31,233 bases of DNA, from positions 1 to 31,233 of the IMG/VR virus record IMGVR_UViG_3300028025_003802. The stretch is one strand, 5' to 3'. The notes under the pieces are model-generated. The model made no database searches. It was not told the DNA's origin and saw only the letters and a program-made list of their open reading frames with translations. Source of the stretch: a virus. The position numbers were made by a program, and so were the translations under genes. This document shows, in pieces, positions 5,927 through 13,569 of the stretch (position 1 is its first letter; the number at the start of each line of letters is the position of its first letter).

Positions 5927-6175
5927 TTACTTCTCGAATTCAGACACAAGCGCAGTAAGTTTATCGAATCTTCTACTCCACAGCTCTACACGCTTGAGCA
6001 TCTCAACATAATTTTCGTAATGAGCATCAGCTCTGCTCTTCTCACGCCGCAATTCAAGCTCCAGGGCTTTGATAGTCTTTAGCGTCTCCTCGATTATGGT
6101 CACGCCAGACTGATCGTTTCTGAGGGCCAGCTTAATACTAAGTGATTCAAGGCAGGCAGTAAGTAGTTCGCTCAT
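5927..6175 (-). CDS. Coiled-coil hypothetical protein, 82 aa
   Basis: Helical throughout, with a heptad-rich centre (ETLKTIKALELELRREKSRA) and the tail KLTALVSEFEK. It overlaps the preceding gene by 4 bp. Several other small proteins in this window end in a similar EFE motif (for example the 70-aa and 140-aa proteins), which may be chance. Function unknown. Confidence 0.55.
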   Translation of the reverse strand: MSELLTACLESLSIKLALRNDQSGVTIIEETLKTIKALELELRREKSRADAHYENYVEMLKRVELWSRRFDKLTALVSEFEK

Positions 6176-6396
6176 TCGAATTGTTGTCCTGTTTTTTTCG
6201 CTCCAACGAGTTCCATAAAATCCTCCCTATAAGCCTCTCGTAGCCGATTAGAGAACTCTTTATCACCAAATTCGTGAGTATAGACCGGCCTTCCTATTCG
6301 CTTTTCGACATCCTCATGGAAGTCAGAAAATGAGCAGCAAAGCGTATTCGTGAAGCCAGTTATTACGATCCCTTGTTCTTTTGTTAATTTTTGCAT
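6172..6396 (-). CDS. Phage protein resembling DUF7736, 74 aa
   Basis: The sequence LTKEQGIVITGFTNTLCCSF followed by DFHEDVEKRIGRPVYTHEFG and REAYREDFMELV fits a small phage family I recall as DUF7736, where TKEQ...GFTG.LCC.F.DFH..VE...GRPV.THEF is conserved. The family name is from memory. A Cys pair and His/Glu residues could form a site, but no activity is known. The ATG follows an A/T-rich leader (AAATAAATA), without SD. Confidence 0.65.
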   Translation of the reverse strand: MQKLTKEQGIVITGFTNTLCCSFSDFHEDVEKRIGRPVYTHEFGDKEFSNRLREAYREDFMELVGAKKTGQQFE

Positions 6397-6399
6397 TAT

Positions 6400-6648
6400 T
6401 TATTTTTCTGTGTTCCAAACTTCCCACATGTCAGAGCCGATCTCTCTGCCGTTTAAGAAGGCACTGCCCTTCTGTCGTGGGCACTCCCATTCGACCGTTC
6501 TGGTTTCGATAAGAGGCCCCTTGCTTACCAAGAGTTTAAGGTAAGTCCCTTCGTCCCACCAAGGTAGGCGAAGCCTGGACCTTTTTGGATGGGTAAACAT
6601 CTCAATAAGGGCGAGCGGTAGCTGCATCTGTGTGTAAACAATCCTCAT
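6400..6648 (-). CDS. Hypothetical protein, 82 aa
   Basis: Not recognised. A basic middle (THPKRSRLRLPWW) is followed by YLKLLVSKGPLIETRTVEWE and an aromatic C-terminus (MWEVWNTEK). No signal or membrane segment. The start overlaps the stop of the RlpA-like gene by 4 bp (ATGA), so the two are probably translated together. Confidence 0.6.
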   Translation of the reverse strand: MRIVYTQMQLPLALIEMFTHPKRSRLRLPWWDEGTYLKLLVSKGPLIETRTVEWECPRQKGSAFLNGREIGSDMWEVWNTEK

Positions 6649-6968
6649 AGGCGCTCAACTACGACTTTTGTTATACCGTCCTTGAGAATCCCCAGCTTCG
6701 CCGCCGCAACTTTGTTAAGGTCAGCGATCCGGCCTTTGGTATAGGGGCCTCTGTCCTCGACGACCGCAACCACCGATCTGCGCGACCTGATCGATGTGAC
6801 CTTGACCTTTGTCCCGATAGCAAGGCTCCTATGTGCCAGTGCTGGCTTACTGTGAGTCAGCTTCTTTCCGGTAGAGGACTTCGTGTTTTCCTTACCGTAC
6901 CAAGAGGCCATGCCTACCTCGCCAAAAGCCAAACTAGGTATGGCGCATAGTAAAAGAATGAACTTCAT
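6645..6968 (-). CDS. Secreted RlpA-like double-psi beta-barrel protein, 107 aa
   Basis: A signal peptide (MKFILLLCAIPSLAFG, cleavage probably after AFG) is followed by a complete RlpA-like domain: GMASWYG, LAHRSLAIGTKVKVT, VVEDRGPYTKGRIADLN and AAAKLGI. RlpA proteins bind peptidoglycan and some are lytic transglycosylases; the DRGP aspartate is the conserved catalytic candidate. In a phage this could help lysis or wall remodelling. The ATG at 6968 was chosen over 6983 because it starts the signal peptide and directly follows palindrome copy 3. No other peptidoglycan hydrolase is visible here. Confidence 0.85.
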   Translation of the reverse strand: MKFILLLCAIPSLAFGEVGMASWYGKENTKSSTGKKLTHSKPALAHRSLAIGTKVKVTSIRSRRSVVAVVEDRGPYTKGRIADLNKVAAAKLGILKDGITKVVVERL

Positions 6969-6983
6969 TTGAACGTCGTTCAA
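6969..6983 (-). promoter_or_regulatory. Recurring palindrome, copy 3, filling the gap between stop and ATG
   Basis: The coding strand reads TTGAACGACGTTCAA, a perfect hyphenated palindrome around one central base. It fills exactly the space between the TAA of the Pyr_excise-like gene (6984-6986) and the ATG of the RlpA-like gene (6966-6968). The spacing to ATG is identical to copy 2. Confidence 0.6.
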
Positions 6984-7475
6984 TTAATCCTGGCCCCAGA
7001 CATAAGGCATGTCCGGCGATTCGTCCCACCCAAATTGCCCGTAGTAGGCTGGGTCCTTCCTAAGCAGGTTGCTTCGGTGAGATGCGTGAAACCCCTCGTT
7101 ACCAAGCCAAGGTGGGTCTTGAGCGTACAGGCCGTCGCAGTTGCTGTAGTCCATAAAGAACGGCAGTAGCGAGTCGTAATACCCACGGTTGACCCACTCC
7201 TTACAAACCTCGATGGCGTAGTTTACTAGTGCATCCTCGTAGCCCATCCACATTTTTGCTGCTGGGTGATTGATCCAAGGTGTCTTCCTTGTCTTAGCTG
7301 TTGTGGCGCTTGGGTCTTTGATAGGCAACCACCCCTCGCCTACTTTTACTTGATACGGCCCGCAAAGAAGAGCTTGGAGGAGTTGCTTACACTCGACCCT
7401 TTGCTTGCCTAGCCTTCTCCAATCCAGCACCTTGGCTGATTCTTCAAACGATTTATATGGCAGGAATGTCTGCAT
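6984..7475 (-). CDS. Pyr_excise / MSMEG_6728-family protein, 163 aa
   Basis: The N-terminus MQTFLPYKSFEESAKVLD followed by WRRLGKQRVECKQLL, the block WINHPAAKMWMGYEDALVNY and the C-terminal HASHRSNLLRKDPAYYGQFG and PYVWGQD are the signature of the MSMEG_6728 family, assigned to the pyrimidine-dimer-excision (T4 endonuclease V, DenV) superfamily. Whether this member cleaves DNA is unknown: DenV uses Thr2, whereas here the only nearby Thr is residue 3. I start at ATG 7475 because family members begin MQTF; an in-frame TTG lies 12 bases earlier. Confidence 0.8.
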   Translation of the reverse strand: MQTFLPYKSFEESAKVLDWRRLGKQRVECKQLLQALLCGPYQVKVGEGWLPIKDPSATTAKTRKTPWINHPAAKMWMGYEDALVNYAIEVCKEWVNRGYYDSLLPFFMDYSNCDGLYAQDPPWLGNEGFHASHRSNLLRKDPAYYGQFGWDESPDMPYVWGQD

Positions 7476-7554
7476 GGGCCAATGCAATACAGTTCCAGCA
7501 CAGTCGGCAATCCATTTTTTAAAGAAAATTATAATAGCTCAAAGCTGAACAGCC
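7476..7554 (-). other. Intergenic region between TerL and the Pyr_excise-like gene
   Basis: A 79-bp gap. After the TerL stop comes a weak GCTGTTCAGC hairpin, then an A/T-rich stretch (TATTATAATTTTC and a run of A), then TGGAACTGTATTGCA, which only loosely resembles the recurring palindrome with a 4-nt spacer. It could hold a terminator or promoter, but nothing is clear. Confidence 0.3.
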
Positions 7555-9084
7555 TCAGGCAATTAACAGCTTTTGCTGCCGCTTTTGTAGCATCCCGAAT
7601 CCAGCGGATACCGCATCCACTTGGTCATCATGCGAGCCTTGTGGGAACATCGAAAGCTCCGTCAGGAAGTCTTTGTTCCATGCCCCCTTAACTACATAGA
7701 CCCGACCAGCTTGTATAAGGTTGAGCCAAAGCTGCGCCCGCATCAGCTTACCGCCTTTCCCAGGCAGTAGCTTATCCACAGACATCTCTCCTAGAAGCTC
7801 TTGCTTCACATCCGAATATACAGCGTCGAATCCTGAAACACCTTCGATCCCAATCCTGCCCACTCCATAAAGGCTTCTCATCCGTCTTGAGGTATCAAGG
7901 ATCATCTTCCGCATTTGTGCCCACGCCTTCTGTCCTCGAACCATCTCGATGATGTACAAGTGCTCTATCCTCTTCCTCTTAGGCTGCATACTCTTACTGG
8001 ATTCATTCCACTCTTGGGCGTCGATCCACTCGTACTTCATGGCGCAAAGAGCACCCGCAGTATAGTCAGCAGACTGCTTTTCGGTTATGGCCAAATCCCA
8101 AGCCATGACCCACTCCACATTAGTTGGGACCTCGTTTATAGCCACCTTCTGGATGTTGGAGATGTCCACCTGATCCCCAGAGGCTGTCCGAGGCTTACCC
8201 ATGTACTGGCTATCCCACTCGTAAGCTGGAGTCATCGCCTTGATCCCCATGAGGAACTCTACTGGTCGCTGCTGCGGAAATAGGGCCTCGCCAGGCTGTC
8301 TCCCAAGGTCATCTGCATGTTCTGCTATTGCTGGTAGGTTGGTGTGTTCGAAAACCCACTTCTCGTAGCCAGCATCGATCAACTGCTGCCTTCCCTCCTC
8401 CCCCGTCAAATGCCCGATCAGATCCTCGGGATGCCAGCGAGTCGCAACTATAAATACCTTGGCTCCTTGGCTAATACGCGAGATACAGTCTGCGAAGAAC
8501 CAACGGTGTACTCGCCTGCGCATAGCCGGGCTCTCCGCCTCTTCACGACCTGCATGTGGGTCATCAACTACGAGCCAGTCTACGCGCCTACCTGTCAGCT
8601 TCGATCCACAGGATCTGGCTTGTAGATTCGAGCCGTTGGTGAACACGATATCGTTTGACCTATCATGGCCCAGTGTCGGCTTAACATCCCCGAAAATAAG
8701 ATAGTAGCGAGGATTCTCAACGATAGCCTTTACCTCAGACACAAAGTCGGAAAGAAGGTCTCCGCTGAATCCGGTCAACGCTATGTGGATTCCTGGCTTG
8801 GCTCCGATCAGCCAAGCTACCGATCTGACGGATAGTAAGCGGCTTTTACCATGCTGCGGAGGAACCGATACGACCTGGTGTGCGTTTATCTTACCGTCAA
8901 AACTATCTTGTACGATCTGGATCAGCTTTTCGTGAAGGTCTCCGATAATGTACATCTGATTCTCATTTTGAGGGTACATTATATGCATGAACGAACGCAG
9001 GTTCGCTTTTGCGTGCTGCGCTAGTTTTAGTAGTACTGCATTCTCTTTCGTAGCGATATCAGATCGTGTGAGTTGTGCGCTCAT
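7555..9084 (-). CDS. terL: Terminase large subunit, 509 aa
   Basis: The DNA-packaging motor and nuclease. Walker A is VPPQHGKS (about residues 74-81), Walker B is WLVVDDPH (170-177), and the coupling motif lies in VATRWHPEDLIGHL. The C-terminal RNase H-fold nuclease is marked by DLAITEKQSADYTAG, GIEGVSGFDAVYSDV and SHDDQVDAVS, supplying the three acidic positions expected. Length and motif order are complete. It follows the portal and Mu F-like genes with 1-bp gaps, the reverse of the usual terminase-then-portal order. The likely small subunit lies far downstream at 1212-1979. Confidence 0.95.
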   Translation of the reverse strand: MSAQLTRSDIATKENAVLLKLAQHAKANLRSFMHIMYPQNENQMYIIGDLHEKLIQIVQDSFDGKINAHQVVSVPPQHGKSRLLSVRSVAWLIGAKPGIHIALTGFSGDLLSDFVSEVKAIVENPRYYLIFGDVKPTLGHDRSNDIVFTNGSNLQARSCGSKLTGRRVDWLVVDDPHAGREEAESPAMRRRVHRWFFADCISRISQGAKVFIVATRWHPEDLIGHLTGEEGRQQLIDAGYEKWVFEHTNLPAIAEHADDLGRQPGEALFPQQRPVEFLMGIKAMTPAYEWDSQYMGKPRTASGDQVDISNIQKVAINEVPTNVEWVMAWDLAITEKQSADYTAGALCAMKYEWIDAQEWNESSKSMQPKRKRIEHLYIIEMVRGQKAWAQMRKMILDTSRRMRSLYGVGRIGIEGVSGFDAVYSDVKQELLGEMSVDKLLPGKGGKLMRAQLWLNLIQAGRVYVVKGAWNKDFLTELSMFPQGSHDDQVDAVSAGFGMLQKRQQKLLIA

Positions 9085-9085
9085 T

Positions 9086-10030
9086 CTAGCCTCGTCCTCT
9101 GCTAACTAGTAGTCTTGGTAGGTTACCATCCCTGCTGTAAAAAGCAGAGGGCACTATAATACCAGTGTGGTTTGGGTGAAAAGATAGCTTTCTCGACTGT
9201 GCTACAGGTACGTTCTGGATGTTGCAGGTAGGTATTCCAGCGTAAGTTGGTATTCCCGCCTCAATCGCTTGACATCCAAGCACTGACACATGGCTAACTG
9301 CCTTAGAGTCTGAGTAGGCCGAGGTCGCCGCTTCGTCGGCTGCTTTTCCCATCTCGGTCCTCAAAATTGTGTTCACTCTATTTGACACGATAGATGTCCT
9401 CTTAGCTTTAAGTAATGCTACAACCGCAGCCATAGACATGCCCGCCAACACTGCGTTCTCCACCGCAGAAGACATCCTGTCGTTTGTAGTCTGCGTTATG
9501 GACTCTAATGACTTTGCGATATCCCTCGCCCTATTCGTCATTAAGTTTACCTGCACTCTATTGGCGCTAACCCCTAGAAGGGTCATTATTTTGACATAAA
9601 CATCTTGGACTACACTTTGCACCACCGGAGTCGTTACTAAGGCAATCTCCATTGAGGTCCTCTGGGTAGCCTGTTGTATCGCTAGAAGCCATAGGGCTAG
9701 TAGGTAGTTTTGGCCAGGACCCTGCTGCGATTCTACGGTCTCTAGGCCAGTGTACGACCTGCCGTAGATAGCCATCGCTGCGTCGATAGTCTCGATATAA
9801 TGGACCTCCATCAATTGCGCTAGCATGTCCCCCAGCGACCGTATGCCTCGCAGCTTTGCTAACGCTATGACGTTAGATATATCCTGCACTAAAGAGTCTC
9901 CGTCAGATCGAAATGTAGCATCGTCCCAGCCTCCTTCGGGTACCGAGGACTTCCTATACCTCCTAAATAAAGACGATGGCGAGACCTTCTTCTTAGCAGC
10001 GGAGTTGGCCCTATCTGCCGCGTTTGCCAT
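9086..10030 (-). CDS. Phage Mu F-like minor head / head morphogenesis protein, 314 aa
   Basis: The N-terminal 220 residues are mainly helical, with a long Ala/Val-rich part. Residues about 221-285 hold the Mu F-type signature: ILRTEMGKAADEAATSAY, then a cysteine pair (LGC...PTC) and SFHPNHTGIIVPSAF, matching the HP...C-type tail of the domain with some Cys replaced. Mu F-like proteins are ejected or internal head proteins next to the portal. Position between portal and TerL agrees. The C-terminal RLLVSRGRG tail is basic. Confidence 0.8.
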   Translation of the reverse strand: MANAADRANSAAKKKVSPSSLFRRYRKSSVPEGGWDDATFRSDGDSLVQDISNVIALAKLRGIRSLGDMLAQLMEVHYIETIDAAMAIYGRSYTGLETVESQQGPGQNYLLALWLLAIQQATQRTSMEIALVTTPVVQSVVQDVYVKIMTLLGVSANRVQVNLMTNRARDIAKSLESITQTTNDRMSSAVENAVLAGMSMAAVVALLKAKRTSIVSNRVNTILRTEMGKAADEAATSAYSDSKAVSHVSVLGCQAIEAGIPTYAGIPTCNIQNVPVAQSRKLSFHPNHTGIIVPSAFYSRDGNLPRLLVSRGRG

Positions 10031-10031
10031 A

Positions 10032-11354
10032 TTAGCTCGATGTAGTTGGCTGCACTGTTACTGGCGGCGTTGTAGAACCATTGTAAGAGCCTATACCAAC
10101 TAACTCTAGAGGCACCCTTCCAGCATTCATATAAAACTGATCTAGCAGTGGATTATCGACCAGCGGTAGGTTACAGAGTTCCCTCAGCTCATTCGGAGTC
10201 ATCGCTCCCTTATCAACAAGTGGCCCGTACTCCTTAATAACCTGCTCAATATCCACCAGGCCCGACATCTCGTAAGCGAGCCGAATCGTATCGTCGCCTA
10301 CATTAATAAACCCGTCGGTGTTTAGCCTACCCGTCAGCAGGTCTAGCATAGGTACGATTTTGTACCTTCTAAAGTTAACTTCGTCCTGTTTCGCAGTACC
10401 ATACGCTGCCGCGTTTTCAATGCCAGCTACGGAAAGAGGAACGCCGTGGTTTAAGAATATCTGGTTTAGGGTCCACCTATCCTTTTCGATAGACTGCATC
10501 TCCTCCATTGTAAGGCCGAGGCGATGGTACTGCCACTTACCATTTAGGAAGGCTACCTTGCCCGCATTTTTATTGCCGGAGTACTCCAGGTTAAATTTAC
10601 GCTTAAGTGCACTCCACTGGTCCTCGTCGTCGATTTCTGTCTCTCTCGTCAAGATGCCCGATAGCTGGGCTCCGTTTTCTATAAACTTCTCATTGAGCGT
10701 ACTCTTGTTTATATACTCATTATAGATTGTCTCGGCGGGCTCAATAGCGCCCATCCCCATAATTAAGCTGGTAGGGTTACTGCCCTTAAAGTGGATGATC
10801 TCCGACGGAGAAAACTTGGTCTCCATTCCGTTTACTGTGTAAACATACTCAGAAACGCGAGTCTTGCGATCTGGAGTAACCTTCATGTACTGCGGAAGTA
10901 GCGGGTATATGTACCTTGGCCTGCCCTTCAGATCGATCTCGTCTTTGAGCCAGTAGGCGTTACCAGTTAACTCCATGTGGAACACCCACATCTCTACCAT
11001 CTCCTCCCATGAGTCATATGGGTTTGGCCTACCCAAAAACCATCCAAACTGTTTTGTCATGTCTACCCTCGCTCCGCGATCCTGGTAAATGCGGAAAGAC
11101 GCAGACATCAGGGTGGAAGCTATCAGCTTACATGCTCTAAAAGTAGCCCATACTCGTTTACTGCCCGCCTCTACGTATGAGCTATAGTCTGTAAACTTGT
11201 TTATCGGAAGCCTGAGATTATACTCAATGAAGTCGCGTTCCTTTTTACCAAAGGCAACACGCGAAAGCATCGCCCGCTCTGCTGGTGTAGCCTGAGAAAG
11301 ATCCGGCATATCGGGCTTTCCAGACGAAAATATTTTAGAGAGTGCCTTTAGCAT
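10032..11354 (-). CDS. Portal protein, HK97-type, 440 aa
   Basis: Ring protein at the head vertex through which DNA is packaged. Features typical of HK97-family portals: ACKLIASTLMSASFRIY in the N-terminal third, GRPNPYDSWEEMVEMW, TGNAYWLKDEIDLKGRP, SPSEIIHFKGSNPTSLIMG, the stem-region IFLNHGVPLSVAGIENAAAY and a late GAMTPNELRELCNLPLVDNP block. Length is normal. It starts after a 31-bp gap that contains a hairpin following the GroES-like gene. The Ser/Thr/Pro-rich tail TTPPVTVQPTTSS is variable in this family. Confidence 0.92.
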   Translation of the reverse strand: MLKALSKIFSSGKPDMPDLSQATPAERAMLSRVAFGKKERDFIEYNLRLPINKFTDYSSYVEAGSKRVWATFRACKLIASTLMSASFRIYQDRGARVDMTKQFGWFLGRPNPYDSWEEMVEMWVFHMELTGNAYWLKDEIDLKGRPRYIYPLLPQYMKVTPDRKTRVSEYVYTVNGMETKFSPSEIIHFKGSNPTSLIMGMGAIEPAETIYNEYINKSTLNEKFIENGAQLSGILTRETEIDDEDQWSALKRKFNLEYSGNKNAGKVAFLNGKWQYHRLGLTMEEMQSIEKDRWTLNQIFLNHGVPLSVAGIENAAAYGTAKQDEVNFRRYKIVPMLDLLTGRLNTDGFINVGDDTIRLAYEMSGLVDIEQVIKEYGPLVDKGAMTPNELRELCNLPLVDNPLLDQFYMNAGRVPLELVGIGSYNGSTTPPVTVQPTTSS

Positions 11355-11363
11355 ACGAGACTT

Positions 11364-11386
11364 GAGTTATCCTTAACCTATAACTC
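11364..11386 (-). terminator. Hairpin between GroES-like gene and portal
   Basis: GAGTTAT and ATAACTC (7 bp) flank a 9-nt loop in the 31-bp gap, overlapping the GroES-like stop by 1 bp. There is no T-run. It may slow transcription, protect the mRNA end or lower portal expression relative to the chaperonin. Confidence 0.35.
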
Positions 11387-11643
11387 TAGCCAACGTCTAT
11401 TGCGAGTACTTTCTCTTCAGGTAGAATTACCATGTCAACCTTATTTTGAATGTAATGAGTACCTTGCGTTCTTAATACTAATACCCTATCCCCCTCCGAT
11501 AGGTCTTTACACCTATCCCCTGCCGCAACTATTACGCCCCATTCCTCAGATCCACGGCTTATATTAGGTATATACACTCCTCCCTTGGATACCTCAGTCC
11601 TTTCATCCAATTGAACTAGTACGTTAGCTTTTAATGGCTTCAT
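11386..11643 (-). CDS. GroES-like co-chaperonin, 85 aa
   Basis: All strands of the GroES fold are represented: MKPLKANVLVQLDERTEVSK, GGVYIPN, WGVIVAAGDRCKDLSEGDRV, THYIQNKVDMVILPEEKVLAIDVG. The mobile loop (residues about 15-32, SKGGVYIPNISRGSEE) is shorter than in host GroES. Phage co-chaperonins such as T4 gp31 replace host GroES to fold the large capsid protein. The place just before the portal gene supports a role in head assembly. The leader is A/T-rich (AAATAGATAAGTAATT), with a possible regulatory palindrome upstream. Confidence 0.88.
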   Translation of the reverse strand: MKPLKANVLVQLDERTEVSKGGVYIPNISRGSEEWGVIVAAGDRCKDLSEGDRVLVLRTQGTHYIQNKVDMVILPEEKVLAIDVG

Positions 11644-11653
11644 AATTACTTAT

Positions 11654-12217
11654 CTATTTAGTCTTTTTGTTAAAAAATTGCACAGAGTGCGAAAGTATAT
11701 CCTGTGCGCACGAAGCTGGGGCGTTATTGGTAGCGATGAAGTCCGGTGTCCAAAGTGGCCACTGAAGCTCCGATTCATGGGTTGGGTCATAAGGCGGATC
11801 TGGCTCCCTTTTAATCCTTACAACAAGTCCCCCTAATCGCTTAATCGCAGCATATTCGTTATCCATCCTAAGGTCATCAATTACGATGCTGTTCCACTTA
11901 TTCTCAGTCGCCTTGTTTAAAAGCACGTTAAGCCAGATATCGATGTCTATCTGCTTACGGCCCCACTCAGTGCCTAGTAGCTTTAACGCATCTCTACTTG
12001 TCTTCCCGCCAAGAACAGCAAGTGGCTTAGACTTGTCCGCTAGAGGCGAAAGCTCCTGGGAGGGTAGTATTGCCGCTAGCATTGCCCTTATTGGTTCCGC
12101 AAAGGATAGTCGCCTCCACCCGTCAATCTGCCCTATCTCCGCAATTCGATTGGCCACAGTGGTCTTACCTACTGTTTGTGGACCGTACAGCGCGATTATT
12201 CTGAGTTCTTGGCGCAT
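11654..12217 (-). CDS. Deoxynucleoside monophosphate kinase, 187 aa
   Basis: The P-loop GPQTVGKTT (residues 12-20) near the N-terminus, LSFAEPIRAMLAAI, the GTEWGRKQIDIDIWLNVL block and VIDDLRMDNEYAAIKRLGGL are characteristic of phage dNMP kinases of the T4 gene 1 type. It phosphorylates dNMPs towards dNTPs for replication in the cytoplasm. It overlaps the preceding 91-aa gene by 22 bp. A palindrome-like element (11678-11692) lies within its last codons, where a promoter for the GroES-like gene could sit. Confidence 0.88.
   Translation of the reverse strand: MRQELRIIALYGPQTVGKTTVANRIAEIGQIDGWRRLSFAEPIRAMLAAILPSQELSPLADKSKPLAVLGGKTSRDALKLLGTEWGRKQIDIDIWLNVLLNKATENKWNSIVIDDLRMDNEYAAIKRLGGLVVRIKREPDPPYDPTHESELQWPLWTPDFIATNNAPASCAQDILSHSVQFFNKKTK
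11678..11692 (-). promoter_or_regulatory. Recurring palindrome, copy 4 (variant)
   Basis: The coding strand reads TCGCACTCTGTGCAA, then TTTTTT. The right half GTGCAA and the spacer TCT match copy 5 exactly; the left half differs. It lies in the last codons of the dNMP kinase gene, 35 bp before the GroES-like ATG. Confidence 0.4.
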
Positions 12218-12471
12218 TTTGATTCATTTATAACTCTATCGACGTACTCAAATCTAGCGACTGCGTTCTTCCACATCTTTGATTTATTACTATCAATTGC
12301 AGTACCATAGAGCCATAGGTCTGTTGCGATATCATGCATGTCGTCTCTTTGCACTTTAAGACTATCGCAGTAAACGCTTTTAGCGATTAGCTCTGATTTA
12401 AGCCGATCAATCTCATTCTCTGCCTCGATCAGTATTAATCCCTCCGCTATGCTTTTCTCTATATCAGTCAT
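12196..12471 (-). CDS. Hypothetical protein, 91 aa
   Basis: Not recognised. An N-terminal coiled coil (EGLILIEAENEIDRLKSELI) is followed by YCDSLKVQRDDMHDIATDLWLYG and a basic C-terminus. It overlaps the kinase start by 22 bp, more than its neighbours do. The leader is A/T-rich (AGATATATTTAAA) without SD. Confidence 0.6.
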   Translation of the reverse strand: MTDIEKSIAEGLILIEAENEIDRLKSELIAKSVYCDSLKVQRDDMHDIATDLWLYGTAIDSNKSKMWKNAVARFEYVDRVINESKCAKNSE

Positions 12472-12492
12472 TTTAAATATATCTTAATATTG

Positions 12493-12705
12493 CTATTCTT
12501 CGAATTCGTTAAGTAGGGCTAAAAGCCTTTCGGCTATATCGGTCTCTGACTTAGACCTCCTACAGTTAGAGCATAGTGACTTATTACAGCCGCAACGCGG
12601 CCTATCCAAAACCGCAGCGCAGAGTGTGCGCGTATATTGAACAAAGGCGTCGGCCAACTCCTTATTCTTTTCTGACTGAGATATTTTATTAACTATGTTG
12701 CTCAT
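12493..12705 (-). CDS. Small Cys-rich protein, 70 aa
   Basis: The central RCGCNKSLCSNCRRSK holds four cysteines in a CxC...CxxC arrangement, flanked by helices. It is probably a small zinc-binding protein. The C-terminus LLALLNEFEE resembles the tail of the 140-aa protein at 13147-13569 (ALLNEFED), hinting at a shared short interaction motif or chance. No function can be assigned. Confidence 0.6.
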   Translation of the reverse strand: MSNIVNKISQSEKNKELADAFVQYTRTLCAAVLDRPRCGCNKSLCSNCRRSKSETDIAERLLALLNEFEE

Positions 12706-12716
12706 AGCCGCCGAGG

Positions 12717-13127
12717 TTAAGTATCTACGTCATCTTGTCCAAACTTTTTCTCAGCTAGACGTAGCGCCTTATCTGCGTCAGATACATCCTTATCCAGTAT
12801 AGTAGGGCACCCAATGCCATAGTCCCTCATGGTCTTCCAAGCCTTAACTACTTTCGTTAGTTCCCTTTTAAGGCGCTCAATCTCTTTTAGGTAAGGGTTA
12901 GAGTCGTTAAAAGGTATGATATACATGGGCGTGTGCTCCCCCACATATGCACCTTCTATGTTAAAGCTGTAGAACTCAACTGCACTAACATAGTCCATTC
13001 CGTCCCTGGCCATCAGTATCTCGATGATTTTGTCCCTGTTGTAAACTGCTACTGAGTTCCCTTCTGTCTGAGCCACCCCAATAAACGCCTCGTCAAGCCC
13101 ATCGGCTAACAAGACCTCCTCATCCAT
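12717..13127 (-). CDS. Conserved phage hypothetical protein, 136 aa
   Basis: The block DGLDEAFIGVAQ, then VYNRDKIIEILMARDGMDYV and SAVEFYSFNIEGAYVGEHTP is a family pattern I recognise from many tailed phages, without known function. A helical segment follows (LKEIERLKRELTKVVKAWKT). The ATG at 13127 has GAGGAG seven bases upstream, one of the few good Shine-Dalgarno-like sites in the window, and avoids overlap; an earlier ATG at 13181 would overlap the preceding gene by 35 bp. Confidence 0.7.
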   Translation of the reverse strand: MDEEVLLADGLDEAFIGVAQTEGNSVAVYNRDKIIEILMARDGMDYVSAVEFYSFNIEGAYVGEHTPMYIIPFNDSNPYLKEIERLKRELTKVVKAWKTMRDYGIGCPTILDKDVSDADKALRLAEKKFGQDDVDT

Positions 13128-13146
13128 AGCCTGCTCCTCGATGAAG

Positions 13147-13569
13147 TTATTGATCTTCGTGTTTAGTGTCTTCGAATTCATTTAGTAGTGCTTCCTTTTT
13201 TTTCTTCCACTCGCTCCTTTTACTTATGTCGGTGTACTCCCCTCCACTGCACTCCGCAGTTTTGAGAAGCTCCAGGGCGGTAACCAGCTTATTGTATAAG
13301 ATAGACGATGGGCCGTCAGAGCTTACCTGACGTAGGTCCTCAGATACCCTTTTAAAGCACCCCTCCTCACTATCGTTATCTACTAAAAGGTGATCTACCC
13401 TATGCATAATTTTAGCGGTCACTTTCATAAGTGAAACAGTCTGCCTCAACAACGGCTCAACTTTGTCACTAAACCCCTTCAACTTGATAAGCTCGTCAGT
13501 ATCCGACTCTAGCTGCGATGCCATTGAGCATAACGTATACTGAGCGTAATTAAAGTAGGTATCGTTCAT
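13147..13569 (-). CDS. Helical hypothetical protein, 140 aa
   Basis: Not recognised. The N-terminal TYFNYAQYTLCSMASQLESD leads into helical segments (VEPLLRQTVSLMKVTAKIMH and LYNKLVTALELLKTAE) and a highly charged C-terminus (KRSEWKKKKEALLNEFED). No cysteine cluster or membrane segment is seen. It starts 2 bp after the stop of the wHTH gene, so it is probably co-transcribed with it. Confidence 0.6.
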   Translation of the reverse strand: MNDTYFNYAQYTLCSMASQLESDTDELIKLKGFSDKVEPLLRQTVSLMKVTAKIMHRVDHLLVDNDSEEGCFKRVSEDLRQVSSDGPSSILYNKLVTALELLKTAECSGGEYTDISKRSEWKKKKEALLNEFEDTKHEDQ

